NCBI GenBank assembly: GCA_036394915.1
Contig: DASWEE010000087.1
Span: 1 to 25,740 of the forward strand
Source of the DNA: JACDER01 sp036394915
Lineage (GTDB): Bacteria; Actinomycetota; Thermoleophilia; Gaiellales; Gaiellaceae
Direction: 5' to 3'
Length of the DNA stretch: 25,740 nucleotides
The position numbers and the translations under genes are program-made. The notes beneath the pieces were generated by a model. It was not told the DNA's origin. It saw only the letters and a list, made by a program, of their open reading frames with translations, and searched no databases. Below are positions 14,349 to 21,470 of the stretch, piece by piece. The stretch's first letter is position 1; each line of letters begins with the position of its first letter.

Positions 14349-15460
14349 CGGCCCAGAACCTCCGCCAGGTCCTTGTCCCCGCGACCGGACAGGCAGACCA
14401 GGACGAGCCCTGCCTCCAGGCCGGTGGCATGGGCCAGCGCGTGGGAAGGCTCGAGTGCCGGGATGATCCCTTCCGTTTGCGCGAGGCGGCGGAAGGCGTC
14501 GACAGCGTCGTCGTCGCCCGCGGTCGTGTAGACCGCGCGACCGCTGTCGCGGAGGAAGGCGTGCTCCGGCCCAACCCCCGGATAGTCGAGGCCGGCCGAG
14601 ATCGAATGGGCGTCGAGGACCTGCCCGTCCGCGTCGGCGAGCAGGGAGGAGCGCGCGCCGTGCAGCACGCCGGTCCGCCCGGTGACGAGGCTGGCCGCCT
14701 CCTCAGCCTCGACGCCGACGAGCTCCACTCCGTCGTCGTCGACGAAGCCGGCGAAGATGCCGATCGCGTTCGAGCCGCCGCCGACGCATGCGACCACGAC
14801 CTCGGGCAGGCATCCTTCGGAGTCGAGAATCTGCTCCCGGGCCTCGCGGCCGATCACGGACTGCAGCTCGCGGACGATCTCCGGGTACGGGTGCGGGCCC
14901 ACGCAGGAGCCGATCAGATAGTGGGTCGACTCGACGTTGGTGATCCAGTCGCGGATCGCCTCGCTCGTCGCCTCCTTCAGGGTTCGGGTCCCGAACTCGA
15001 CCGGCCGCACCTCGGCGCCGAGCAGCTCCATCCGCTCGACGTTCGGCCGTTGCCGGCGCATGTCCTCGGCGCCCATGTAGACGACGCACTCGAGCCCGAA
15101 GCGCGCGCAGACGGTTGCCGTCGCGACACCGTGCTGGCCCGCGCCGGTCTCGGCGACGATGCGGTGCTTGCCGAGCCGGCGCGCGAGCTCGGCCTGGCCG
15201 AGCGCGTTGTTCAGCTTGTGCGCGCCGGTGTGGAGCAGATCCTCGCGCTTGAGGTAGAGGCGCTTGCCGGGAGCGAAGCGTTCGACGAGGGTGAGCGGGG
15301 TCGGGCGCCCGCCGTACTCGCGTCCAAGCCGGTCGAGCTCGACGCGGAAGGCCTCCTCGTCCCAGGCCTCGCGCCAGCCCGCCTCGAGCTCGTCGAGGGC
15401 GGGGACGAGCGTCTCGGGGACGTACCGCCCGCCGTACTGCCCGTAGAGGCCGGCGGTCAC
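14345..15460 (-). CDS. trpB: Tryptophan synthase beta subunit
   Basis: PLP enzyme condensing indole with serine. 371 residues, in the TrpB1 size range but with a short N-terminus starting MTAGLYGQYGGRYVPE. The PLP lysine is Lys82 in HTGAHKLNNALGQ; ETGAGQHG forms the substrate carboxylate loop, and the cofactor phosphate loop reads CVGGGSNAIG. The GTG start overlaps the TGA of trpCF by 4 nt (GTGA). An open frame continues upstream for some 400 codons, but this is antisense-frame read-through of trpCF and not part of the protein. Functional partner is TrpA, encoded 1.1 kb further on. Confidence 0.96.
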   Translation of the reverse strand: MTAGLYGQYGGRYVPETLVPALDELEAGWREAWDEEAFRVELDRLGREYGGRPTPLTLVERFAPGKRLYLKREDLLHTGAHKLNNALGQAELARRLGKHRIVAETGAGQHGVATATVCARFGLECVVYMGAEDMRRQRPNVERMELLGAEVRPVEFGTRTLKEATSEAIRDWITNVESTHYLIGSCVGPHPYPEIVRELQSVIGREAREQILDSEGCLPEVVVACVGGGSNAIGIFAGFVDDDGVELVGVEAEEAASLVTGRTGVLHGARSSLLADADGQVLDAHSISAGLDYPGVGPEHAFLRDSGRAVYTTAGDDDAVDAFRRLAQTEGIIPALEPSHALAHATGLEAGLVLVCLSGRGDKDLAEVLGR

Positions 15461-16617
15461 CTGGCTGCCTCGACGTACGCGCGCACGCGCGCGTGGTCCT
15501 TGACGCCGGGCTCGCGCTCGAGGCTCGAGCTCGCGTCCACCGCCCACGGCCGGACGCTCTCGATCGCCTGCCGGACGTTCTCCGGCCCGAGCCCGCCCGC
15601 GAGGACGATGCGACCGTGCTCGGAGCGGGCGCGGGCGCGGTCGAGGTGGGTGGAATCCTGCTGCTGCCAGGGGAGGTCGACGACGCGCGCGACCTCTTCG
15701 CCGTTGCGGAGCAGGACGCCGTCGCGGCCGCGGTGATCGCCTTCTCGCGGATAGAGCTGGACGAGCTCGGCCGGCTCGTCGCGCAGCTCTCCGACGAGGA
15801 CGGCGACCGACAGCATCGTGTCGGGAACGGGCAGAACCTCGGTGGCGCGGCGCGGGCTCTCCCGCGCGAGGACGAACCCGGCCAGGTCGGCGCCCGCCTC
15901 GGCCGCGACGGCGACGTCCTCCTCGCGCGTGAGCCCGCACACCTTCACGAGCGGGCGCGAGATCAGCTCGGACAGCTTCTGCGCGGGATCGGCTGCCTTC
16001 ATCAGCGCCGAGCCGACCAGGATTGCGTCCGCACCGGCCAGCTCCGCCGCGGCCCCATGCGCCCGCGCGAAGATCCCGCTCTCGGCGACGACGACGCGCT
16101 CGCGCGGGGCCCGGGCGACCAGCTCCAGCTGAGCTGGGCGGTCGATCGCGAAGGTGGAGAGGTCGCGCGCGTTGATGCCGATCGGATCGGCCCCGAGCCG
16201 GACGGCTCGGTCGACCTCCTCGGCGTCGTGCGCCTCGACGAGCGTGTCGAGCCCGAGCTCGGCGGCACGGCCCATGAGAGCGGCCGCCTGCGAGTCGTCG
16301 AGGTCTCTGAGCAGGAGGAGGACCGCGTCGGCGCCGAGGCGATGCAGCTCGGTCAGCTCCTCGACGTCGCTGAAGAATCCCTTGGCGAGAAGCGGGAGGC
16401 GAGCCGCCGCGCGAGCGGCGGCTAGGTCTTCGACCGAGCCGCCGAAGCGCTCGTCGACGAGGATCGAAACGGCCGCGGCGCCGGCCCGCTCGAACGCAGC
16501 CGCGAGCCGGGCGGGATCGGCATCGGGCCGCAGCTCCCCCGCCGAGGGCGAGCGCCGCTTCACCTCTGCGAGCGCAGCCAGCCCGGGGCCGGCCAGAGCG
16601 TCCCGAAAGCGGCTCAC
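15457..16617 (-). CDS. trpCF: Bifunctional indole-3-glycerol-phosphate synthase / phosphoribosylanthranilate isomerase
   Basis: A 386-residue fusion catalysing two successive tryptophan-pathway steps. Residues 1-220 are TrpC: Lys20 in EVKRRSPS, KGFF at 79-82, LVEAH, GINARDL and ESGI. Residues 223-386 are TrpF: catalytic Cys227 in KVCGLT, and Asp361 in VDASSSLE followed by GVKDH (371-375). The C-then-F order is that of the enterobacterial fusion. GTG 16617 overlaps the trpD stop by one base. Because many actinobacteria lack trpF and use PriA for this step, a complete F domain is notable here. Confidence 0.94.
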   Translation of the reverse strand: MSRFRDALAGPGLAALAEVKRRSPSAGELRPDADPARLAAAFERAGAAAVSILVDERFGGSVEDLAAARAAARLPLLAKGFFSDVEELTELHRLGADAVLLLLRDLDDSQAAALMGRAAELGLDTLVEAHDAEEVDRAVRLGADPIGINARDLSTFAIDRPAQLELVARAPRERVVVAESGIFARAHGAAAELAGADAILVGSALMKAADPAQKLSELISRPLVKVCGLTREEDVAVAAEAGADLAGFVLARESPRRATEVLPVPDTMLSVAVLVGELRDEPAELVQLYPREGDHRGRDGVLLRNGEEVARVVDLPWQQQDSTHLDRARARSEHGRIVLAGGLGPENVRQAIESVRPWAVDASSSLEREPGVKDHARVRAYVEAAR

Positions 16618-17642
16618 TACGCTTCCACCGGATCGGATTTGGAGAAGGCCACAAGCTCCTCGAGTCGCGCCGCCGCCGCGCCCGAGTCGATCGCCTTTCG
16701 GGCGAGGGACAGTCCCTCCTCGAGGTCGGGGGCGTGTCCGGACGCGGCGATCGCGCCCGCGGCGTTCAGCAAGATCGCGTCCCGGCGGCCACCCCGCTCG
16801 CCGGAGAAGACGGCTCGGATCGCGGCGGCGTTCTCCTCCGGGCTTCCGCCTCGGAGCTCGTCCGCGCCGCAGCGCTCGACCCCGAGCTCGGCGGGATCGA
16901 GCTCGCGCCTCGTGACCTTGCCGTCCGTCACCTCGCCTACGAGGTTCACGCCCGCGGGCGAGAGCTCGTCGATCCCGTTGGCGCCGTGGACGACGAACGC
17001 GCGCCGGGCGCCGAGCTGCGCCAGCACCTCGGCGATCGCGGGGACGAGCTCCGGGGAGTAGACGCCGACGATCTGGGCCCGCGCCCCGGCGGGGTTCGTG
17101 AGCGGGCCGAGGACGTTGAAGATCGTCCTGGTCGCGAGCTCGCGCCGAACCGGCGCCGCGTGGCGCATGGCGGGATGGTGGGCGGGGGCGAACATGAACC
17201 CGAAGCCGAGCTCGTCGATCGAGCGCGCGATCCGCTCGGCCGGGAGCTCGAGCTCGAACCCGAGCGCCTCGAGCACGTCGGCCGAGCCCGAGGCCGAGGA
17301 GACGGCGCGATTCCCGTGCTTGGCGACCCCCGCTCCGGCGGCGGCCGCAACGAGCGCCGCGGCGGTGGAGATGTTGAGCGTCTGCGCGCCGTCGCCGCCG
17401 GTTCCCGCCGTATCGACGAGGTCGTCGCGGCGGGGATGGACCGGGAGCACGTGCTCGCGCATCGCCTCCGCGCAGCCGGCGATCTCGTCGGCCGTCTCGC
17501 CCTTGAGCCGGAGCGCGACGAGAAAGCCGCCGATCTGGCCGGGAGTCGCCTCGCCGAGCATGATCTCGGCCATGGCCGCGCGGGCCTCTTCGCGCGAGAG
17601 GTTGCGGCCGTCGAGCAGCCGTGCCAGAGCGTCCTGGATCAC
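16617..17642 (-). CDS. trpD: Anthranilate phosphoribosyltransferase
   Basis: Transfers phosphoribose from PRPP to anthranilate. 341 residues, normal for the family. PRPP-binding DTAGTGGDG lies at residues 77-85 and KHGNRAVSSASGSADVLEALG from 108; GPLTNPAGA follows at about 195. GTG 17642 is the start, 20 nt after the osmC stop, with only a weak GG-rich ribosome site, suggesting it is expressed with the upstream genes. No trpE/trpG is adjacent, so anthranilate synthase must be encoded elsewhere. Confidence 0.95.
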   Translation of the reverse strand: MIQDALARLLDGRNLSREEARAAMAEIMLGEATPGQIGGFLVALRLKGETADEIAGCAEAMREHVLPVHPRRDDLVDTAGTGGDGAQTLNISTAAALVAAAAGAGVAKHGNRAVSSASGSADVLEALGFELELPAERIARSIDELGFGFMFAPAHHPAMRHAAPVRRELATRTIFNVLGPLTNPAGARAQIVGVYSPELVPAIAEVLAQLGARRAFVVHGANGIDELSPAGVNLVGEVTDGKVTRRELDPAELGVERCGADELRGGSPEENAAAIRAVFSGERGGRRDAILLNAAGAIAASGHAPDLEEGLSLARKAIDSGAAAARLEELVAFSKSDPVEA

Positions 17643-17661
17643 GCCCTAACGGTAGTCGGCG

Positions 17662-18105
17662 TCAGCTCTCGAGGAGGCGCGGCTGCATCGTGATCTCGAC
17701 ATTGCCGTCCAGCGCGCGGGAGACGGGGCAGCCCTCCTTCGCCTGCTCGGCCGCCTCCTCGAACGCGGCTGCGTCGATCCCCGGCACCCGCCCCTCGACC
17801 GAGAGCTCCATGGTCGTGATCGCGAACCCGTCGCCCACCTTGTCGAAGGTGCAGACGGCCCGGACCTCCAGGCGCTCCGGCGGCGTCCCGTTTTGCGCCA
17901 ATCCGTTGGAGAGAGCCATCGAGAAGCAGGCCGCGTGAGCGGCTGCCAGCAGCTCCTCCGGACTCGTCTTGCCGCCCCCGGGCCCTTCCGTCCGCGCGCG
18001 CCAGCTCAGCTGCAGCCCGTCGAAGACTCCGCTATCGCCGCCGACGCGCCCGCTGCCGTGGGCGAGATCGCCTTCCCAGACGGCCTCTGCGCGGCTCTCA
18101 GCCAC
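17662..18105 (-). CDS. OsmC/Ohr-family peroxiredoxin
   Basis: A 147-residue thiol peroxidase that reduces organic hydroperoxides. Both catalytic cysteines are present: Cys60 in AAHAACFSMAL and Cys126 in EGCPVSRAL, with the family pattern TSPEELLAAAHA before the first. An additional Cys85 occurs in VRAVCTF. The GTG start (18105) lies inside the end of sodA, overlapping its stop by 8 nt, so the two are translationally coupled. The longer upstream open frame is the sodA gene in another frame. Sits with sodA as an oxidative-stress pair. Confidence 0.93.
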   Translation of the reverse strand: MAESRAEAVWEGDLAHGSGRVGGDSGVFDGLQLSWRARTEGPGGGKTSPEELLAAAHAACFSMALSNGLAQNGTPPERLEVRAVCTFDKVGDGFAITTMELSVEGRVPGIDAAAFEEAAEQAKEGCPVSRALDGNVEITMQPRLLES

Positions 18106-18709
18106 CGGATGCCTCCTCGAAGCGGCGGGCCACCTCGGGCCAGTTGACGACGTTCCACCAGGCCTCGAGGTAGTCGGGGCGGCGGTTCTGGTACTTGAGG
18201 TAGTAGGCGTGCTCCCAGACGTCGATCCCGAGTAGCGGCACGTCGCTCTGCATGATCGGCGAGTCCTGGTTCGCGGTCGAGTAGACGGCGAGCCCGGTTC
18301 CATCCCAGACGAGCCAGCTCCAACCCGAGCCGAAGCGCTTGACGCCCGTGTCGTTCACGAGCTTCTTCAGCTCGTCGAAGCTGTCGAAGGTGTCGTCGAT
18401 CGCGCCGGCGAGCGCGCCCTCGGGCTCTCCGCCGCCGTCGGGGCTCATGATCTCCCAGAAGAAGCTGTGGTTGGCATGGCCGCCGACGTTGTTGCGGGCG
18501 GCGGTCCGCACCTCCTCGGGCAGGACGTCGAGGTTCGTCAGCACGTGCTCGACCGATTGGTTGTGCTCCTCGGTGCCCTCGAGCGCCTTGTTCGCGTTGT
18601 CGACGTAGGCCTGGTGGTGCTTGTCGTGGTGGACGCGCATCGTCTGCTCGTCGATGTGCGGCTCGAGCGCGTCGTAGGGATACGGCAGATCAGGGACCTC
18701 GTATGCCAT
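18098..18709 (-). CDS. sodA: Superoxide dismutase (Mn-type)
   Basis: A 203-residue cytoplasmic Fe/Mn SOD that dismutates superoxide. Metal ligands are His27 (MRVHHDKHH), His81 (GGHANHSFFW), Asp163 and His167 (DVWEHAYY). Gly77 and Gln148 (STANQDS) are the Mn-type signatures, so manganese is the likely metal, although cambialistic use cannot be excluded. AAGGAGG lies a few bases before the ATG. First gene of the sodA-osmC-trpDCFB-GNAT run and divergent from pta. Confidence 0.96.
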   Translation of the reverse strand: MAYEVPDLPYPYDALEPHIDEQTMRVHHDKHHQAYVDNANKALEGTEEHNQSVEHVLTNLDVLPEEVRTAARNNVGGHANHSFFWEIMSPDGGGEPEGALAGAIDDTFDSFDELKKLVNDTGVKRFGSGWSWLVWDGTGLAVYSTANQDSPIMQSDVPLLGIDVWEHAYYLKYQNRRPDYLEAWWNVVNWPEVARRFEEASGG

Positions 18710-18738
18710 CCCGCCTCCTTAAGGCTTGTCAACCTCGT

Positions 18739-18766
18739 ACCCTACGCGAGCCTCAATGCCTCGCAA
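18739..18766 (-). promoter_or_regulatory. sodA: Possible sodA promoter
   Basis: On the minus strand TTGCGA (18761-18766), a 16-nt spacer and TAGGGT (18739-18744), placing the start of transcription about 22 nt before the sodA ATG. It overlaps the pta start codon on the other strand, so the two could interfere. Matches are moderate, so this is tentative. Confidence 0.4.
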
Positions 18767-20786
18767 TCTCTACGTCACGGCCATGGAGCCGCACAGCGGG
18801 AAGTCGGTCGTCGCGCTCGGTCTGATGGAGCTCCTGGCCGGAAGGGTCGAGCGGCTCGGCTTTTTCCGCCCGGTCGTCGGTTCCGAGCCCGATCCCCGGA
18901 GCGAGCTCATGCGCAGCCGCTACGAGTCGGCCGTCGCGCACGCGCTGACGGCCGAGGAGGCAAGCACCGTCCAGCCGTACGACGAGCTCCGCAAGCGCGT
19001 CGTCGCCGCCTACAAGCAACTCGAGAACGAGTGCGACTTCGTCCTCTGCGAGGGCACCGACTTCGCCGGCGCCGCACCCGCGCTCGACTTCGGGCTGAAC
19101 GCCGACCTCGCCAACGAGCTGGGGGCGCCGGTCCTGGTCGTCGTCCGCGGCGGGCCCCCCGAGCAGACGGCCGCATCGGTGCGGGTCGCGCGCGCAGGGC
19201 TCGAGACCAAGGGCTGCGAGCTCTTCGGCGTGGTCGTGAACCGCATCCCGCCCGAGCATCTCGAAGGAGTGCGGCAGGCGCTCGCCGACGCCGATGTCTA
19301 TCTCCTCGCCGAGACCCCCGAGCTTGCCTATCCGACCGTGGCTGAGGTGGCGGACCAGCTCGGAGCCCGGATCGTCCTCGATCCGCGCGGGACGCTGCAG
19401 CGCGAGGTGCGCGACGTGCGGATCGCGGCCATGAGCGTGGAGCACTTCGTCGAGCATCTGGTGGAGGACGCGCTGGTTATCGTCCCGGCCGACCGGCCGG
19501 ACATCCTCGTCGCCACGCTCGCGTCGGCGATCTCGCCGGAGATCCCGGCGATCGCCGGCGTCCTGCTCACCGGCGGCCAGCCCCTCGCCGAAGGCACCCG
19601 GCGGCTGCTCGCGCACGCGCCGTTTCCGGTGCTCGAAGTGGACGATCTGACCCACGTGGCGGCCGCGTCCGTCCAGTCCGTGCGGGCGGGCCTCGGACCG
19701 GACAACGAGCGCAAGATCGCCACCGCACTCGGCCTGTTCGAGTCGAGCGTCGACACGGCCGAGCTCGAGCGGCGGATCGCCCTCGAGCGGCCGGCTCGGA
19801 TCACGCCGATCATGTTCGAGTACGAGCTGATCGAGCGCGCGAAGGAGGTCCGCCGCCACATCGTCCTGCCCGAGGGCGAGGACGACCGGATCCTGCGCGC
19901 CGCCGAGATCCTCCTCCGGCGCGGCGTCGTCGACGTGACGATCCTCGGGTCTCCCGACGATGTGCGCCCCCGGGCCTCCTCCCTTGGGGTCGACATCGAC
20001 GGTGCCGAGGTCGTCGATCCGCTCTCGTCACCGCTGCGAGACGACTTCGCGGGTCACTACTTCGAGCTGCGCAAGCACAAGGGCGTGACCGAGGAGTTCG
20101 CCTACGACCGCGTCGGCGACCCGAGCTACTTCGGGACGCTGATGGTGCAGACCGGCGCCGCCGACGGGATGGTCTCGGGCGCAGCCCACACGACGGGCGA
20201 CACGATCCGGCCCGCCTTCGAGGTCATCCGCGCGCGCGAGGGCGTGTCCGTGGTCTCGAGCGTCTTCTTCATGTGCCTCGCCGATCGGGTGCTCGTGTAC
20301 GGCGACTGCGCCGTCAACCCGAAGCCGGACACCACCCAGCTGGCGGACATCGCGATCTCGTCGGCGGAGACGGCGGCGAGCTTCGGGATCGAGCCTCTGA
20401 TCGCGATGCTTTCCTACTCGACCGGGACATCGGGGAAGGGAGAGGACGTCGATCGCGTCCGGGAGGCGACCGAGACTGTCCGCGAGCGCCGTCCCGACCT
20501 CAAGGTCGAGGGGCCGATCCAGTACGACGCCGCGGTCGACGAGGCGGTTGCGGAGCTGAAGTTGCCCGGCAGCGAGGTGGCGGGGCAGGCGACCGTCTTC
20601 GTCTTCCCGGACCTCGAGTCGGGGAACGTCGCCTACAAGGCGGTCCAGCGGTCGGCAGGTGCGGTCGCGATCGGCCCGGTGCTGCAGGGGCTTAACAAGC
20701 CGGTGAACGACCTCAGCCGCGGCTGCACGGTCACCGACATCGTCAACACGGTCGCCATTACCGCGATTCAGGCGGGCTCGGCCTAA
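18756..20786 (+). CDS. pta: Phosphate acetyltransferase, long form
   Basis: Interconverts acetyl phosphate and acetyl-CoA. 676 residues in the three-part long form: an N-terminal P-loop BioD-like domain (EPHSGKS at 11-17), a DRTGG-type middle domain (about 205-320), and the C-terminal PTA catalytic domain (about 350-676) with VLPEGEDDRI, SGAAHTTGDTIRPAF, DCAVNPKPDTTQLADIA and SYSTGTSGKGEDV. ATG 18756 is chosen as the natural N-terminus (MPRNLYVTAMEPHSG); no good ribosome site precedes it. It converges on the phosphoketolase transcript, whose product, acetyl phosphate, is its substrate; no ackA is in the window. Confidence 0.95.
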   Translation: MPRNLYVTAMEPHSGKSVVALGLMELLAGRVERLGFFRPVVGSEPDPRSELMRSRYESAVAHALTAEEASTVQPYDELRKRVVAAYKQLENECDFVLCEGTDFAGAAPALDFGLNADLANELGAPVLVVVRGGPPEQTAASVRVARAGLETKGCELFGVVVNRIPPEHLEGVRQALADADVYLLAETPELAYPTVAEVADQLGARIVLDPRGTLQREVRDVRIAAMSVEHFVEHLVEDALVIVPADRPDILVATLASAISPEIPAIAGVLLTGGQPLAEGTRRLLAHAPFPVLEVDDLTHVAAASVQSVRAGLGPDNERKIATALGLFESSVDTAELERRIALERPARITPIMFEYELIERAKEVRRHIVLPEGEDDRILRAAEILLRRGVVDVTILGSPDDVRPRASSLGVDIDGAEVVDPLSSPLRDDFAGHYFELRKHKGVTEEFAYDRVGDPSYFGTLMVQTGAADGMVSGAAHTTGDTIRPAFEVIRAREGVSVVSSVFFMCLADRVLVYGDCAVNPKPDTTQLADIAISSAETAASFGIEPLIAMLSYSTGTSGKGEDVDRVREATETVRERRPDLKVEGPIQYDAAVDEAVAELKLPGSEVAGQATVFVFPDLESGNVAYKAVQRSAGAVAIGPVLQGLNKPVNDLSRGCTVTDIVNTVAITAIQAGSA

Positions 20787-20791
20787 AGGTG

Positions 20792-21469
20792 TTAAGGGCG
20801 GTCGCCGGCCTCGGGCCGGCTGATCGCCGGCCGCCAGTCCGGCCCGCCCGCGACGTTCGCGGCGTGCACGACGATCTCGGCCGCCTGCTCGGGCTCGAGC
20901 ACGTCCGTGTTGACGACCAGGTCGTAGTGCGTCGGAAGCTCGCGGTCGATCGAGTAGAAGCGCTTGAAGTACAACGCCCGGGCGGCATCGTCCTCCTTGA
21001 CGAGCTTCTGCGCGTCGCCCTCGCTTCCCGGGGACTCCGTGAGTCGCCGGATGCGAACCTGCGGCGACGCGGTCACGAGCACCCGCAGCATCCCCTCTTG
21101 ACCGGCGAGCGCCATCGAGGCGGCGTGGGCGACGATCACCGCGTTGCCTTCGCCGGCGATCTCCTCGACGACGCCCCGGATCAGGTCGCGATGGAGATCC
21201 TCGCGCTCGGTTCGGGCCGGCGCGGGCTCCGCCCCCACGATCCCGGAGCCGGTGCCCATGTCCGACAGCACCTCGACGACGCGAAGCAGCCGCGACTTCC
21301 GCTGCTCCGAATCCGCGAGCTGATCTGCGTGCACCCCGCCCCGCTCGGCCGCGCGCGAGATCACCTCCTCGTCCACGTACTGGAGGCCGAGACGCTCGGA
21401 CACGAGCCGCCCGATGGTCTCGCCCTCGGCCCCTGACTCGCGCGAGATGCAGACCACCCTGACCGTCAT
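20792..21469 (-). CDS. Cytidylate kinase-like family protein
   Basis: A 225-residue P-loop kinase-like protein (Cytidylate_kin2 type). The nucleotide-binding loop reads SRESGAEGETIG (residues 9-20), replacing the usual GxxGxGK; IVAHAAS and R..RL/DDAARALYFKRFY segments supply lid and base-binding arginines typical of the family. The substrate is not established for this branch. The ATG starts one base after the phosphoketolase TGA, so it is translated from the same mRNA. Its 3' end lies 5 nt from the end of convergent pta. Confidence 0.83.
   Translation of the reverse strand: MTVRVVCISRESGAEGETIGRLVSERLGLQYVDEEVISRAAERGGVHADQLADSEQRKSRLLRVVEVLSDMGTGSGIVGAEPAPARTEREDLHRDLIRGVVEEIAGEGNAVIVAHAASMALAGQEGMLRVLVTASPQVRIRRLTESPGSEGDAQKLVKEDDAARALYFKRFYSIDRELPTHYDLVVNTDVLEPEQAAEIVVHAANVAGGPDWRPAISRPEAGDRP
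20804..20832. terminator. Possible shared terminator between pta and the kinase-like gene
   Basis: GCCGGCC-TCG-GGCCGGC (20804-20820) forms a 7-bp hairpin, and GGCCGGC-TGATC-GCCGGCC (20814-20832) an alternative one, 18 nt beyond the pta stop and inside the 3' end of the convergent kinase-like gene. No T-tract; GC-rich coding sequence could give this by chance. Confidence 0.35.
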
Positions 21470-21470
21470 C

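Noticed and set aside
14345..16654. 769-codon open frame on the minus strand suggesting a large TrpB fusion
   Set aside because: The first ~400 codons are an Arg/Gly/Pro-rich reading of trpCF in the wrong frame; the GTGA overlap at 15457-15460 gives the true trpB start.
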